A stretch of DNA of 64,000 nt from Gymnopus androsaceus JB14 (lineage: Eukaryota > Basidiomycota > Agaricomycetes > Agaricales > Omphalotaceae). The translations under genes and the position numbers were made by a program. Positions 50,086 through 63,036 of the stretch are shown in pieces (the stretch's first letter is position 1; the number at the start of each line of letters is the position of its first letter). The notes below the pieces were generated by a model. That model was not told where the DNA came from. It was given only the letters and a program-made list of their open reading frames with translations, and made no database searches. The stretch is taken from the NCBI GenBank assembly GCA_009733575.1, contig ML769401.1:340730-404729 (forward strand), given 5' to 3'.

Positions 50086-50577
50086 CACACCAAAAGTGCA
50101 GAAAAATCCACTCGAATGAAATACTAATTGATTTGCCAGCTTTCGTGTAAAAAATCACTTATGAGTGAAATTTTGAGCAAAAAAGACCATTCAGTCAGGC
50201 TATCTATCTTAATGAAAATACACTTATCAGTTGAGCATTCAGTTAAAACTGAAAAAAAGACTGAAATATCAGCTACACTAGCAGCCAGAACTGATGGGCC
50301 CCCAGCAACCTAGTGAAGGACCAGATCTTATTTGGCTGTGATTCAATACCTGACTTGGGGGGCCCATCTGTTTTTGCTACTAGTGTAGCACATATTTCAG
50401 TCATTTTTTCAGTTTTAACTGAATACACAACTGATAAGTTTATTTTCATTAAGATAGATAGCTCAACTGAATAACTATTTTTTGCTCAAAGTTTCACTCA
50501 TAAGCGATTTTTTACATGAAAATTGGCAAATCAATTAATATTTCATTCGAGCGGATTTTTTTTGCACTTTTGGTGTG
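50086..50577. mobile_element. 492-bp fold-back (long inverted repeat) element
   Basis: Arms of about 218 bp (50086-50303 and 50358-50577) are inverse complements with scattered mismatches; the outer end starts CACACCAAAAGTGC and the inner end is GATGGGCCCCC. The loop is only about 54 bp. CTA flanks both sides (50083-50085 and 50578-50580), a possible 3-bp target duplication. No coding capacity. It looks like a non-autonomous DNA transposon; the superfamily is uncertain, PIF/Harbinger being one option. Confidence 0.85.
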
Positions 50578-50589
50578 CTACTTTCCTTG

Positions 50590-51720
50590 GAAAATAAATA
50601 TCAGCAAAACCTGGGTGTTTGCTACTGGCATATAAGACCAATACATTTGGAGCATCTGGAGCAAGGGTACCCATTCCAGAGACCTCCAGGGAATTTTGAC
50701 AGCTTTTTGGCAGCTTGCAGGGCTCTGGAGATCTCTCAAGACCACCCAGGCTTTGCTTATGAAGATCTACTCTTCCTAGCTAAACCCACTGACTGATCCA
50801 ATATATCTATTGATGGGATTTAGACCATGAGCATGACCATGAAACTCTTGTATAGGTGGGATCTGAAGTATGAAATACATCAGCAACATCAGTAGACCAT
50901 GTATTGTGCAGCTAGTGCCCAAAAGTGCTGGCCAACACTTCATCAGCAAAACCTGGGTGAACTGGATAGCACTGGATAGTGCTATCCAGCACTCATAGCA
51001 CCCATAGCACCCATAGCAAGATCCCCATCTATCCAAGCATCTCACAGGTTTTGCTGATGAGAGCTATGGGCTGCTATGGATTACTATAGAGCATGACATC
51101 TGTCAACAGGCAATGAAATTTGGGAAGTCCATAGTAACTCATAGCTACCCATAGCAATTCATAGCAGTTCATAGTTCTATGGCTGCTATGGCTTGCTATG
51201 GCTTGCTATGGCTTGCTATAACAGCTATGCAATTATCCAGATTTTGCTGATGCTTCCAGTGCCCCAGCACTTGAATGGTCTGGGCAGCACCAGCCAGAGC
51301 TCCCCATCAGCAAAACCTGTACCATCACAATACATTTCTTTCATCTCTGGAGCAAGGATAGTAGTTCCAGAGATCTCCAGAGACCTCCAGAGATGTCTGG
51401 AGAAGTTTGGCAGCTTTTTGACAGCTGTCAGAGCTCTGGAGATCTTTGGAGACCTCTGGAGACCAACCAGGTTTTGCTGATGCCAGCAGGCCAGAACTTG
51501 CCCTACATCAGCAAAACCTGGTTGTTTGCTGGAGCTCTCAGAGCATTGAATTGAGCTCTGGAGACCTCTGGAGACCTCTGGCTGCTCTGGCTGCTCTGAA
51601 GCTGCCATCAGCCAAACCCGGATATCTGCTGGAGCAGCCAGAGCATTGAATTGCGCTCTGGAGAGCTCTGGAGATCTCTGACTGCTCTGGTTGATCCAAG
51701 CAGACAACAGCTGTCAGACT
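50590..51720. repeat. Dispersed short-repeat cluster, left part
   Basis: At least seven copies of CAGGTTTTGCTGATG or its inverse CATCAGCAAAACCTG occur in both orientations, mixed with many GGAGACCTCTGGAGA-type 8-9-bp units and, at about 51050-51220, a run of CTATGGCTTG units. The same phrases reappear at 54440-54780, beyond the hAT-like element. Confidence 0.8.
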
Positions 51721-51813
51721 TGAATGTCGGTTAAGTGACATAAAAGGAAACGGTTGCCAGGCCCTTCTTTTTACATCACATAACCGACAGAACGGTCACC
51801 CAATGCTGTAAAC

Positions 51814-54058
51814 TAGTGTTGCCGCAGCTCGGCTAGCCGGTAGCCAGCTCGTCAAGCTGCGGCTCGGACAGCTAGCCGGCTCTTGAGCTGAAGTAAGCCG
51901 GCTCTCCAGCTGGTGGCTTGGCTGCGGGGCCAGCTTACAGCCGGCTCCCTGTCATACTTGAACCACCTCACGTCCATTCATACTTTGGACCTTCTTGTTG
52001 AAGCGGTGACCTGTCTCGACATAACGATGAGCTTATGACTGCCAAGGACTCGGACCTAGTGGTAATACAAGACATGGAAAATGCAAGTACGATAGACCAT
52101 GGAACGTTGTGAAAGGACCCCGGAAACTACACCCAAGGTTTGTCCGGAATAGTGTATTTTAGGGGGCGATTTTGGCGAACTCCCTGTCCTATTATAACGT
52201 ATTTTAGGGCAGAAGCTCAGATTCCCTGTCCTAGAATAGCATACTTTAGGCTGGCGCGTCAGCGCCAAGCCAAAATTTTTACTTTCAACAAATCCGTAGC
52301 GCGAAGTTGATCAATAAATATTGCGCACGCAGTGAATAAAAAACAAAATAACAATTCATTCCAATCCATTGACTAAACATTACATGTGTAAGAACAATAC
52401 TGTAACAAAACCCTGTATAAATTTGAACAATTTCAAACAATTATTGTACTGAAAGTCCTTGAATGAATGCACAAACAAAGGTTAGGTAGTGCCCAGTCCC
52501 CACCAAGAGAAGTACGAATCATATTTGAGGGCCAATGGTGATTTTGTCAAGACCAAACATAAGAATAAGGAGTACTTACAAGACTCTGCAGTGTATGTGC
52601 TTGGCAAAAGATGCAGGCTTGTCCAAAGCCTATCCAGAAGCAAGGGGGCGATGCTTAACCATAGACTAGGACAGAGTGGAGAAGGGCAGTCTCGAAGAAA
52701 ACCCTAATTCCTCGATGATGAGATTCAAAAATTTAGTGCAAAGATCTTCTTCGAGGCCACGTGGGAGAACACTGAGCAGTTGCGGAGAGCTTGGGCCTTC
52801 ATATGCTCCTACATTGACAGTCAGAAGAATATATTGTATATGAGCACAACAGAAAAGTTACTAACCATGTTTGTCGACTAACCTAATTGACCAGTGATGA
52901 GAGCACAAGGATAGTTGGCAGAAGTTGAAATACTCGGGGATGATGTCCTCACAGTCATCGATGATGAGGACACCACAAAGGTAGAGGTTGCTTCTTTTTC
53001 GACTCGAAGAGATTGAAAGGCACACTAGAGAAAATGATTAGCAACGCAAGTCAGTAGCAATGTGAAAGTAGTACACACCATTTGAGAATTAAGAACATAA
53101 CTTTGAACGTTGTTAGTTAAGCTCTTGTATAACGCGGCATACTCTTTGATAGTAATGTTTTTGGGGTTACATGCCCAGATGGGTTTCATCTTGTTGGTGG
53201 TTTCAACCAACCTTGATCTTCATTGTCATCTTGTCCTTGGAGTTGTTGTCCTTCTCGGCCTCCGTATTCTTGAGCGTCGGCATCAGCGTCCCTCAATGTC
53301 CTTGATCTTCTTCTCTGTAAGATATTCGAGCCGGTCTTCCTTGAGATAAAGTTGGTATCACAACGAAGAGGAGGTTTGTGTGATCATGAAGGTACCACCA
53401 GCAACTGACTCACAGATGTACTGCTCGTCGTGGTTGCGCTTGGAGATAATTTGCACACACGGCGACAAGATAGGCATAGTAAAGACCAACACCAAATTGA
53501 CTGATCAGAGAGATCAGCACTGGGTTTTGGGAAGGGGAGGCCAGAAAAGTCTTCTGGGGATGCATCAGAGAAGTAATTCGGTGCTGGAAAAGGTCTCAGA
53601 GACGTTGGGGAAGGAGAGGTTGAGACGGATGGGTTGAACTAGAAATCCTTTATTATTATTATTATAAAAAACAAAATAGATAATATACATACATCAACAG
53701 AATCTTCCTTGTCATTGCCTCCATTCAGAACACGGCTAAGCATAGGTCCTTTGGAAACAAAAAGTAATAATGGAGAAGACTTTCGCGTTCTTGTTGGGAT
53801 CGAGGGGCAGAGAGGGCGAGAGAATGACCATGTACTCTCCAGTTTCAAGCACAGAATGGTTGGTCAAAGAAGCGTATTGGATTTTGTCGGATTTTGTCGA
53901 GAGCATCGAGGAAAGGAAGCGAAAAAAAAACCCTGAAGCCGGCGCTTGAGCCTGTGAAGCTGGCCCATGCGATTCTTTGTGGCTTCAGCTCGGCTCAGCT
54001 TGAAAACCAGCTCGTAGCCAGCTACGAGCTGGTTTTTCCTCAAGCCGCGGCAACACTA
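51814..54058. mobile_element. 2.2-kb non-autonomous hAT-like element
   Basis: The ends are inverted TAGTGTTGCCGC (12 bp, continuing RGCT). CTGTAAAC flanks both sides (51806-51813 and 54059-54066), an 8-bp target duplication typical of hAT elements. Subterminal parts are full of AGCTCG/GGCTAGCC motifs, including a perfect palindrome CCAGCTCGTAGC...GCTACGAGCTGG at 54007-54032. I see no hAT transposase. The interior is mostly a piece of an HSP90 gene. Confidence 0.85.
52581..53915 (-). pseudogene. HSP90 pseudogene fragment inside the hAT-like element
   Basis: HSP90 is the cytosolic ATP-dependent chaperone; here only a broken piece remains. Colinear matches to the family on the minus strand: LDALDKIR and YASLTNHSVLETG near 53850-53910, SQFGVG near 53490-53505, ISKRNHDEQYICES and AGGTFMIT near 53400-53460, LYLKEDRLEYLTEKKIKDIE near 53290-53350, KPIWACNPKNITIKEYAA near 53135-53190, FNLFESKKK near 53010, DDCEDIIPEYFNF near 52940-52975, KAQALRNCS near 52785-52810, FFETALL near 52690, SFAKHIHCRVL near 52583-52613. 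Frame breaks and stops are frequent, and roughly 200 residues are missing after EYFNF. Three intron-like stretches with splice sites remain, so genomic DNA, not cDNA, was captured. Confidence 0.85.
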
Positions 54059-54439
54059 CTGTAAACTGTCAGGACATCATATAAAGGTGTCGCTGTTCAA
54101 CTCAAAGTTGAATGTTGACTTGTACTTTTTTTTTCTTCCTTCCCCGAGCCTCCATTGTTGCAACTTGGTCCCACTTTCCCTCCTCTTACTGTAAGCTCGT
54201 ATCCCTTTTGAGCATCAATTCACTGATATTTTGGAAAACCAATAGCTGTAGGGTAGAGGCTGGCTTGGTGAACGGGTTTCTAAGTTTATCATGTAGTACT
54301 ATAGTAGTATGTTGTCTGACTCCCCTCGGAAGTGTATGATACATAACAATAAAATGCTTACTTTTTCTATTATTATTGCATGTGAAAAATTTGATATGTA
54401 AATTTTCAATTGAATGGGGCTCAGTAACCTGAATCGTTG

Positions 54440-54780
54440 AATGATGGGTGGTCTCCAGAAAGCTCCAGAGAACTCAATAGTCCTCCAGAGCTTCCTGGAA
54501 TTACTATCCTTGCTACAGCAGCTCCAAAAGCTATGGGTGCTCTGGAGCTCTCTGGAGATCTCTGGAGACCACCCAGGTTTTGCTGATGTATTTGGAAATA
54601 AAAAAGGTAACTTGTATGACTTTTTATTAAAATTTATTCTGGGAAGCACTGGGAAGTCTCAGCAATGCTGTGGGAAAAAATATCTAAAATACAGGTTTTG
54701 CTGATGAAAACCTGTATGTTCTCCAGAGCACTCCAGAGCATCCAGAGTAGCCAGCGCAAAGGTAGTAGTTCCAGAGAGCT
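54440..54780. repeat. Dispersed short-repeat cluster, right part
   Basis: Two plus-strand copies of CAGGTTTTGCTGATG (about 54573 and 54692) with CTCCAGAG/CTCTGGAG units, of the same kind as 50590-51720. Together they suggest that the hAT-like element landed in, or next to, an older repeat array. Confidence 0.75.
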
Positions 54781-56363
54781 TCAGAGAGCTGTGAAACCCA
54801 ATCAAAGATCCATATCTCTCAGACCAATGTACAAGATATGCAGCTGCGCAAGCAAGACACAACACACCAAGACATTAAAATGCACTAAGAAGAACAATGT
54901 CACATACACTTTGTATCTGCACATAACTCTACATGTGCACCAAAAATCTTCGAGTTCCATGCCATCACCGCTGTCAGTGACAAGGGAAGGTTCAGCATCC
55001 GGTGACATCCTGCCAAACCATCCTTCATGAGAAATGAGACACTCCAGATTTCCTCCTCCTATGAACCATTCGACTAGCGTTTAGCTCTGGATTGGACCAA
55101 ACAGTCAAGTAGTCAATGATCAAGCTGAAGGAGAAAATAATAGATACGAGGTAGAAAGCCATGGGAGGTGAGCGTAGCCATCATGGTTAATAACAGTGGA
55201 TTTCTTCGTGGAAGCTAGAAGTAAAGGTAGGGAGGTCACGGAAATGCCAACCAAACCTGATCACCAAATGACGGCTTTGCGAGTGCTTGTGATAGGTGCG
55301 TGATGTTCCGTACTCTAACCGGGGATAAGAGTAGGAGGTCTCTTCTGTTGCCAAATGTGGTTGGATTCCGAGTCAAGATTCATGTACTATAATTTGTGAA
55401 TTCTGTACAAAAAAAGAATCAGTCAAAGGTTCAGGCCATAGCAATGCCAAAACTAACCAAAGCTACTGCGAATGCAATCCAAGAGATTCTCTCTTCTCCT
55501 TCAATAGCCTCTGGCTATATAGTTATGGTTATCCAATCTCGAATTGCAAGACAGCTCAGTGCAATAACAATTGGTGGGAACTTGGTGAGCATGTATAAGA
55601 CTGCAATGCATAATGAATTATAGATTCTGAACTTGGGATTTCAGATGTACCTTGCCGAATGGAGAGAGCACTGAAGGCAAAGGAGAAAGAGCTGGCAAAG
55701 AAGTATTTCCCGTGAGTCCGGATTCCGAGTATTAGCGCTTAACCACCGCGAACTCAATTCTTCCTCGATGCACATCTGCCTGAATAGCTGTAGTTTAGGA
55801 ATTAGAGGAATTGGACTGTGAGAATGATGACGATTTGGTGGTTCAAGTTGTTACGGTCAAAGCTGGAATTACGAAACACGTGCTCTTAATCTTATCATTT
55901 TTTTCCCAAACCGCCATGTTCTTTGCATGTTCTCTCGTTTCTCACATAAAGGCTTGGCCGAATTATGCCTTCCAACCTTTGTTTCAGCCGGAAATCCATT
56001 TCGGTTAAATCTGTCAGTGCTCTCACGACTTTCACTCTACGCAACTCACTCTTGTAGAACGCAGACCTATCAACACTAATTAATGCAGCATTCAGCTCTC
56101 TTGAAAGGTTAGGATACTCTGAGTTGGGTTTGTGCAGATTATTTTGAGCTCTTCGGACAAAATATCTCAAGGTAAGTTATTAAATTCGGCTTTCAATGCA
56201 CAAGCTTCTATCCAAGCCATGTCTTGATAGAATCAGGGTACATCGATCATTAGACACTATATTGTTCAAACTTCAGGAGAAAAGATCCTCTATTTCAAGA
56301 TTTATATGCTTTATGGTACATCCAACAACTTACTAGGTACAGCGGTGCAATGACCAAGATCGT
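54781..56363. other. No gene called
   Basis: Short frames only. 55396-55623 (+) reads AIAMPKLTKATANAIQEILS and 55895-56170 (-) reads VRALTDLTEMDFRLKQRLEG; both are protein-like but unconnected and unrecognised. Confidence 0.3.
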
Positions 56364-57142
56364 CTATCGCATCAGGATTTCTTCCAACTTCTTCTTTCCT
56401 CCTTCTTCCCACTCGTCCCAACATATTGCCAGCCACGCCGTATCGCCCCCGCATTGTCCCCCCCTTGGATCTCCCTGCCTTGTCGAATGCCCATTACTCC
56501 CATCCTCCTTCCCAGGCTGAAGAACCCCTGCCCATCGCTTCAAACCCTCCATCCTCATACCCATCTTCATCGCCAGCCCAATGCTACTCTTGTTATTCAC
56601 ATATGCTTCCCATTGCACCCTCCGAAGACCTAACCCTTTTCCGAGTCCGTTGGAAGATTCAGGGCATACCGCAAGAGAAGGCCGATCATATGTGATGCCA
56701 CATGTGTGTGCTGGAATTGTGGCAACACCAACACCATGAGCTCGGTACACAGCTCATCTCGGCTGGTGTGTATGTACCCCGTCATCCCTGCTATGATTGG
56801 ATCGCCGTTCGAACTCAGCCTTGTCTTGTCGAGGCCAACAAAGACAGTATAGCCATTGTTGGGGTGTACACGGGCCTCGTAGTATTGTTCGATGAAGTCC
56901 TGTGTAGACGTGTAGGGACCAAAGCGGAGGTAGCGCCAGGTGTTCGTGTCTGCTGCATTGGTTATGTCGTCTGCGTGGAGGGACGGCTGCGAATCGGAAT
57001 CGAGATGCGGTTGGTATGCTTCCTCAAGAGGTCAAAGAGTCAAGTTTCACTCAACGATAAATGGAACCAATTTTAGCTTTTCAGTTTCGAGCACATCAGG
57101 GATTGGGAAGCAAAAATTATCGTCCTTGACCGAGGAAAACAT
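56364..57142 (-). CDS. GNAT-family N-acetyltransferase with a 1-nt frame break
   Basis: A GCN5-related acyltransferase that would move an acetyl group from acetyl-CoA to an amine; substrate unknown. The ATG at 57142 starts MFSSVKDDNFCFPIPDVLET, followed by EKLKLVPFI and a GTTGAG...TCGCAG intron (56987-57055). Exon 2 gives PSLHADDITN, WRYLRFGPY, the beta4 region TELMVLVLPQFQHTHV, then GLGLRRVQWEAYVNN and ICWDEWEEGG. Exon 1 is 87 nt; exon 2 is 623 nt, one short of a whole number of codons. The break is at the AAAAGGG run near 56635-56645, where one more G would restore the frame. It may be a pseudogene or a homopolymer error. Confidence 0.8.
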
Positions 57143-58282
57143 TTGGCAGGTGCAAGCTGGGCTGAGCGTCCCGTTCTCCGATTTGATCCGTGTCAGCACG
57201 TTAGCCGTCTCCGCTGATTTCAAATTGGCGGATACCGAACGGAACTGGCGCCCGCACAGGTGCAAGCCCCCCAATCCTTATAACTTATAACTTCAGTGAT
57301 TATTATCCCGGATAAAGAGTACCCACCTGGGCTTGACAGTCAATGTCAAAGAAACATGATAAGCCTACCCATTTTGTGTTGAAATCCTCAAAGTGTAGAC
57401 TTTGGTAGGGCTAGTAGCCAATCATCGATTTGGCAATAGCCTAGCCGTAAGTGAGCATTCTCTTGTCTTTACTCTACTTCTTACTGACTAGCGTGAGTTT
57501 ACAGGCCCTCAACGATATATTATGAAGTATCCAAGGAGGTACGTACAATCAGCTACGCACTTTTCTTTGAATATCTTATCAAGCTTCCTTTTTCCTAGGC
57601 GACTTGATCAACCAGTCTCCAAAAATATGACCTGCATTCTGGTATAAACAATATTCCCTCTGCTACACGCAGATGTTCCAAGTGGTTTATGTGCGAAGAT
57701 TCTACTTCCAGGATGGTTGTACGCCCCTACCAAGTTTTATTGTATTTTCCAGCTCGCTGCCTGCTCAATCTCAGATTCCTCAATGAATTAACGTGGTTCG
57801 CAGCAGTCTCTTGCTCGATATGAATCCGAATGGCGGTCAACTGGTGAGGGATTGTAATCATGCGATAACTTGTTTTCGATGGGTTCTTTTCACTTACTAT
57901 TCGAAATGTGTGTGTGTCTGGCTGATAAAGAATGCGGATATCATCTACGTATCGTTTGTCATTGTCAGCGGCTGAAAAAATCGTTGGAAAATTGCATGGA
58001 CAACCGGCCTATTTCTCAACTGGGAATCGAGTCTGAGGTGACATAGGTATGGAGAACCGGCGGACCCTGCAGGGATTTAATCATTGTGGGCGCGCTTGTG
58101 CCCCATCACCCGCTCAAACTCAGCTCCAATCATATTTATTATTTGCTCTCCCATACAAATAACACGTCCAATTTTACTTCGTCGCGTCTCTTTCCTTCCT
58201 CTTCTTTCTCGTCCCATATTTGCAGTGGATATCTCCTATATACTGTTCTCCTCTCCTATTCTCGCTCGCGTTTTTGGATATC
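57143..58282. other. No gene called
   Basis: Several GT and AG sites and short exon-like stretches between 57380 and 57960 hint at a decayed spliced gene, but I cannot name or join it. The last 200 bp are CT-rich and lead into the next gene. Confidence 0.3.
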
Positions 58283-60350
58283 ATGGAAGATTACAATTTG
58301 GTCCCGTACATGCCCAGTGCCACTCCCGAAGAACAATTGTCCGAGATTAAAAAACTGCTTCGCCCCATTCCATCGTCGTCGAGCTGGGTTCGTTCCGTTT
58401 GCAACATCTGTCTTTTGCTCAGAGTAACTGACTCGTTATGTATTTTTTCATAGAGCCCCGATTGCAAAGTACCACTTTCCCGCCCTTTTACGCGTAGAAC
58501 TGGATATTCATTACGCTTCTGGTGGACCTTACAGGTCGAGAACGTACTCACTCACATGGCCGGGGCCAGTCCGGAGGAAGAGCTCGCTGAGTTGAAAAGG
58601 TTGATTAGCCTCGACCCTGCGTCGAACTGGATTATGCAGGTAAGAAGTACCCTCCGCGATTTTATGTCCTTTCCTATAATGATCTTTTCGTTTTAGAACT
58701 ATCAACGCGAGGCAAATGTACGTGGAGTCTTTCCTCTTCCCTCGGGATTTTTATGCGTCGTTATTTGTACTAGGCAAAACGCGAAAAACAGGAGAAAATG
58801 GCCAGCAAAGAATCCGAGCGATCTAAGCGATCCAAACCGAAACCAGAATCAAATACTGCTATGATATTAACGAAGCCAATTTCTCGGCCTCCCAATCGAT
58901 TGTACTTGCCCCCATCGCGACCTCCGGCTCCGACTTCTCTTGAAGTTGCTCCTCCCACCCTACAACAGAAAGCTCATGCACGTATCTAAATAATTATAGG
59001 CTGTTCAGTGTTAATCTTACGCATTTTTGGCAGCCGCATATTGTAGCCTCGAAGAAACCTACGCAGGACAGATTCAACCCTTCGGTAATCTTACAAGTTC
59101 CCAAGTCATGATGTACCTCAATGCTGATTATGAAACTTTATAGGCTCACTGCGAATCGGAAGATGATACGAGTACCGAATACGATAGTGCTAGTGAGGCT
59201 CCGAGCTACTCTCGGCAATCTAGCTTCAGTAGTACCACTAGCAGTGGATCGTCGATGTCAATGGAAGTATGTAAAGTATTACCACCGTCCACTAGAGCGG
59301 CGAGTATTGATTGGTTCGTTCGTAGACCCGACGAATTACTCCTCGCACATTACCCTCGTCCTCCTTCAATGGTCTTGAGCGATATCAAGGAATATGTGGC
59401 TCCGACAACGTGAGCTTTTCCCCTTCCCATTCTATCGCTCGTCTCTCTCAGCTACTTATTAGACAACTTTGATCAATCGTTTCCGGAAAATTCTCGCCGA
59501 TTTCCCCCACAAGAACATTCACAATCTCGACCTGATGCGGAACTTTAAATTTACCGTAAACGAGGATGGGATATACGAGCATTTAAAGATGGTGGTATGT
59601 CTTTTTACATGAGGCTTTGTGCATCTTTCGGTGTCCTACTGACGCTTTTATCTGTCTGCTTTGATTCAGATCCCTCAACGAATGTGGTACGAAAAGCTAT
59701 TATCAGGACTGAACCTTACACTCATTTATTGCATTAGGGACTATGAACAAATATTTTACTTCCCGGGCTGCACCCACAAGACGGTCACGGGTGCTCAGCA
59801 TCTGCTAGCGTTTGGACCACTTGCACAAGCAATCCCGAATTCCACTCATAGAGTTTGCTCGCGATTTGTACCGTTCTACGGAGCAACGAGAGAGCTGTTT
59901 CTTAAACGGAAGAATGGGTTGGTCTATGCAGGACGGTACAAGATGCATTCGTTGCTGCATTTGGCTCCACAGGGTCTGGACCTTCCACTGTATGTGGTGA
60001 GGACATTTTCATTGCTCTCTGATTCCACTTGACTTTCTTTTTATCAGTCTGCCGAGAATATATCGTTCATCGCCACGCCTCCCATCCAACCTCGAGGATT
60101 CCCATTTCACGACCAGCTTTGTAACATGTATAAGTCTGGAATGTTGCGGGTCGAATGTGTGGCACTTCAAATGGTGGATTACGACGAGAACATCTATCGA
60201 GCACTGAAGAGGGCGCAGATGGAGAAGGTACCTCCCAAACCGGAGAAAGTGAGGAAAGTTTTGGAGGGCAGAATCGAGAAGGCCGGTAAGCCTGGAACTA
60301 GTCAAGGTAGAGGGCTTCGAAGAGAAGGGGCGGTTAATCAAATATATTAA
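58283..60350 (+). CDS. Multi-exon protein of unknown function (DUF6697-like C-terminal part)
   Basis: Starts MEDYNLVPYMPSATPEEQLS, then ASPEEELAELKRLISLDPAS, an internal similarity to the first exon (EEQLSEIKKLLRP). A Lys/Pro/Ser-rich middle follows, then IDWFVRRPDELLLAHYPRPP. The conserved C-terminal region includes MWYEKLLSGLNLTLIYCIRD, QHLLAFGPLAQAIP and YAGRYKMHSLL, ending GLRREGAVNQIY at 60350. From memory this resembles the agaricomycete DUF6697 domain; that is unverified. About nine exons; intron boundaries near 59000-59050 and 59390-59460 are uncertain, the latter needing a weaker GTGGCT donor to stay in frame. An upstream in-frame Met at 58220 is an alternative start. Confidence 0.7.
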
Positions 60351-61204
60351 TTCTACATAAGCTTCAGCGCCTTCAGTCCCGAGATCTTACATCCCAATAT
60401 CTACTATAATTGTATATAGCAGCAATCGTAGCACGTAGTTATGTTTTTGAACAATCCTTGCAACCTGTTTGAAAATGGAAATAATTGGCAGTGGCCAACA
60501 GTTTCTCGCTGTTTCTCGTTAGCATCATTTGATTCCAGAACGCATTTTGAAAATGTAACGAAAATGAACTGCACAATAGGGCCTCATGAAGAGGTGCTGT
60601 AGGGTGCCGAACGACCACAAAGGATGGCTTTGGGAGGATACTTGAAGCTTCGTTCAATGTCGGCGTTTCTTCCTCATCCTCCTTATACAGTGGAGAATGT
60701 CTGTGTTTCAAGAAGAACTTGCCCAACAACTGTTGAACAACAACGCTTTTGCGAAGAGATTTTATATTCTCCAGATTGCAAGGCCACTGCATCATTAGCA
60801 GTCGGTGAGTCCCCATTTTACATCTTCGTTTGATTTAAATTTCAGACTCCCTTATTTACCGAACCGAAATATTTCGGATGTTTCGGTTTTCGGCTTTAGG
60901 CGTGGTGCTCGGAATCATCGGATTAATCAGAAGTACGATCAACTGGCGGCGGCGCCTAACTAGACGCCCATTTCCGTCTTGCAGCCTGCAGCGGCTATCC
61001 TCCGATTCGTGAATTGGACGCGACTGAATTTATGAATCGGTTAGCGCAGCGTAGAATTCGGCTTGGATATTGCATCCGGAAGTTCTTCTGTTCCTAAAAG
61101 GAGCGATTTCTGTCTTTGTCGTAGAAGGTATAAAGGATGTGGCATCTCCCTCTATTTTTCCCAACAATCCTTTCACCTAAAGTTCCAAATCCAACAACTT
61201 CATA
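60351..61204. other. No gene called
   Basis: Frames at 60439-60816 (-) and 60624-60833 (+) overlap antisense; neither has a domain. The palindromic phrase CCGAAATATTTCGG occurs at about 60863. The last 60 bp are a CT-rich leader to the next gene. Confidence 0.35.
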
Positions 61205-62579
<1,375 letters not shown>

Positions 62580-63036
62580 AGTAGATCATTGACTCTGGCT
62601 AGAAACAAGCTATCAATTAATTAATGTTTTAGAAATAACATAGAGACCTTTTGAATCTTATTAATATGTTTGAATTCTGCATGTTGGATACTATTTTCAG
62701 AGGCCAGACAGTAGTCAGCGTAACTGGCGGAAAAATCAAACTTGGAACTGAGTATCCCGACAGATCATTCGATCTCGACGGTGCTGATATCGTTGTCATC
62801 TCGCTTTTCGTAAGATTAATCTCTCCAAGATCTTTCCATCTTTGTGATCATCAGGAGTTCACTGTAGCGCTAACGCTGTTACAGTACAACCTATCTTATT
62901 TATTATTCATCGACAGAAACCACAATTCTACTCTACTCTACTTTAAAATAAATTTAGTACGCACAACGCTTTGAGCTATTTCAACACTACGCTTCTTCGC
63001 TCCTCCGAGCATTATAAACAATTACCACCGCGAGTT
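62580..63036. other. Intergenic
   Basis: AT-rich spacer between two converging genes. A 107-codon plus-strand frame (62651-62974) has no start context or motif and is probably chance. Confidence 0.45.

Noticed and set aside
52489..53936. Plus-strand frames inside the hAT-like element as transposase
   Set aside because: They lie antisense to the HSP90 pseudogene and show no hAT dimerisation or catalytic motif.
56426..57076. Plus-strand frames of 89 and 124 codons
   Set aside because: They are antisense to the GNAT gene, whose minus-strand reading shows a continuous family match on both sides of an intron.
62651..62974. 107-codon plus-strand frame
   Set aside because: AT-rich composition, no start context, no domain; probably chance.
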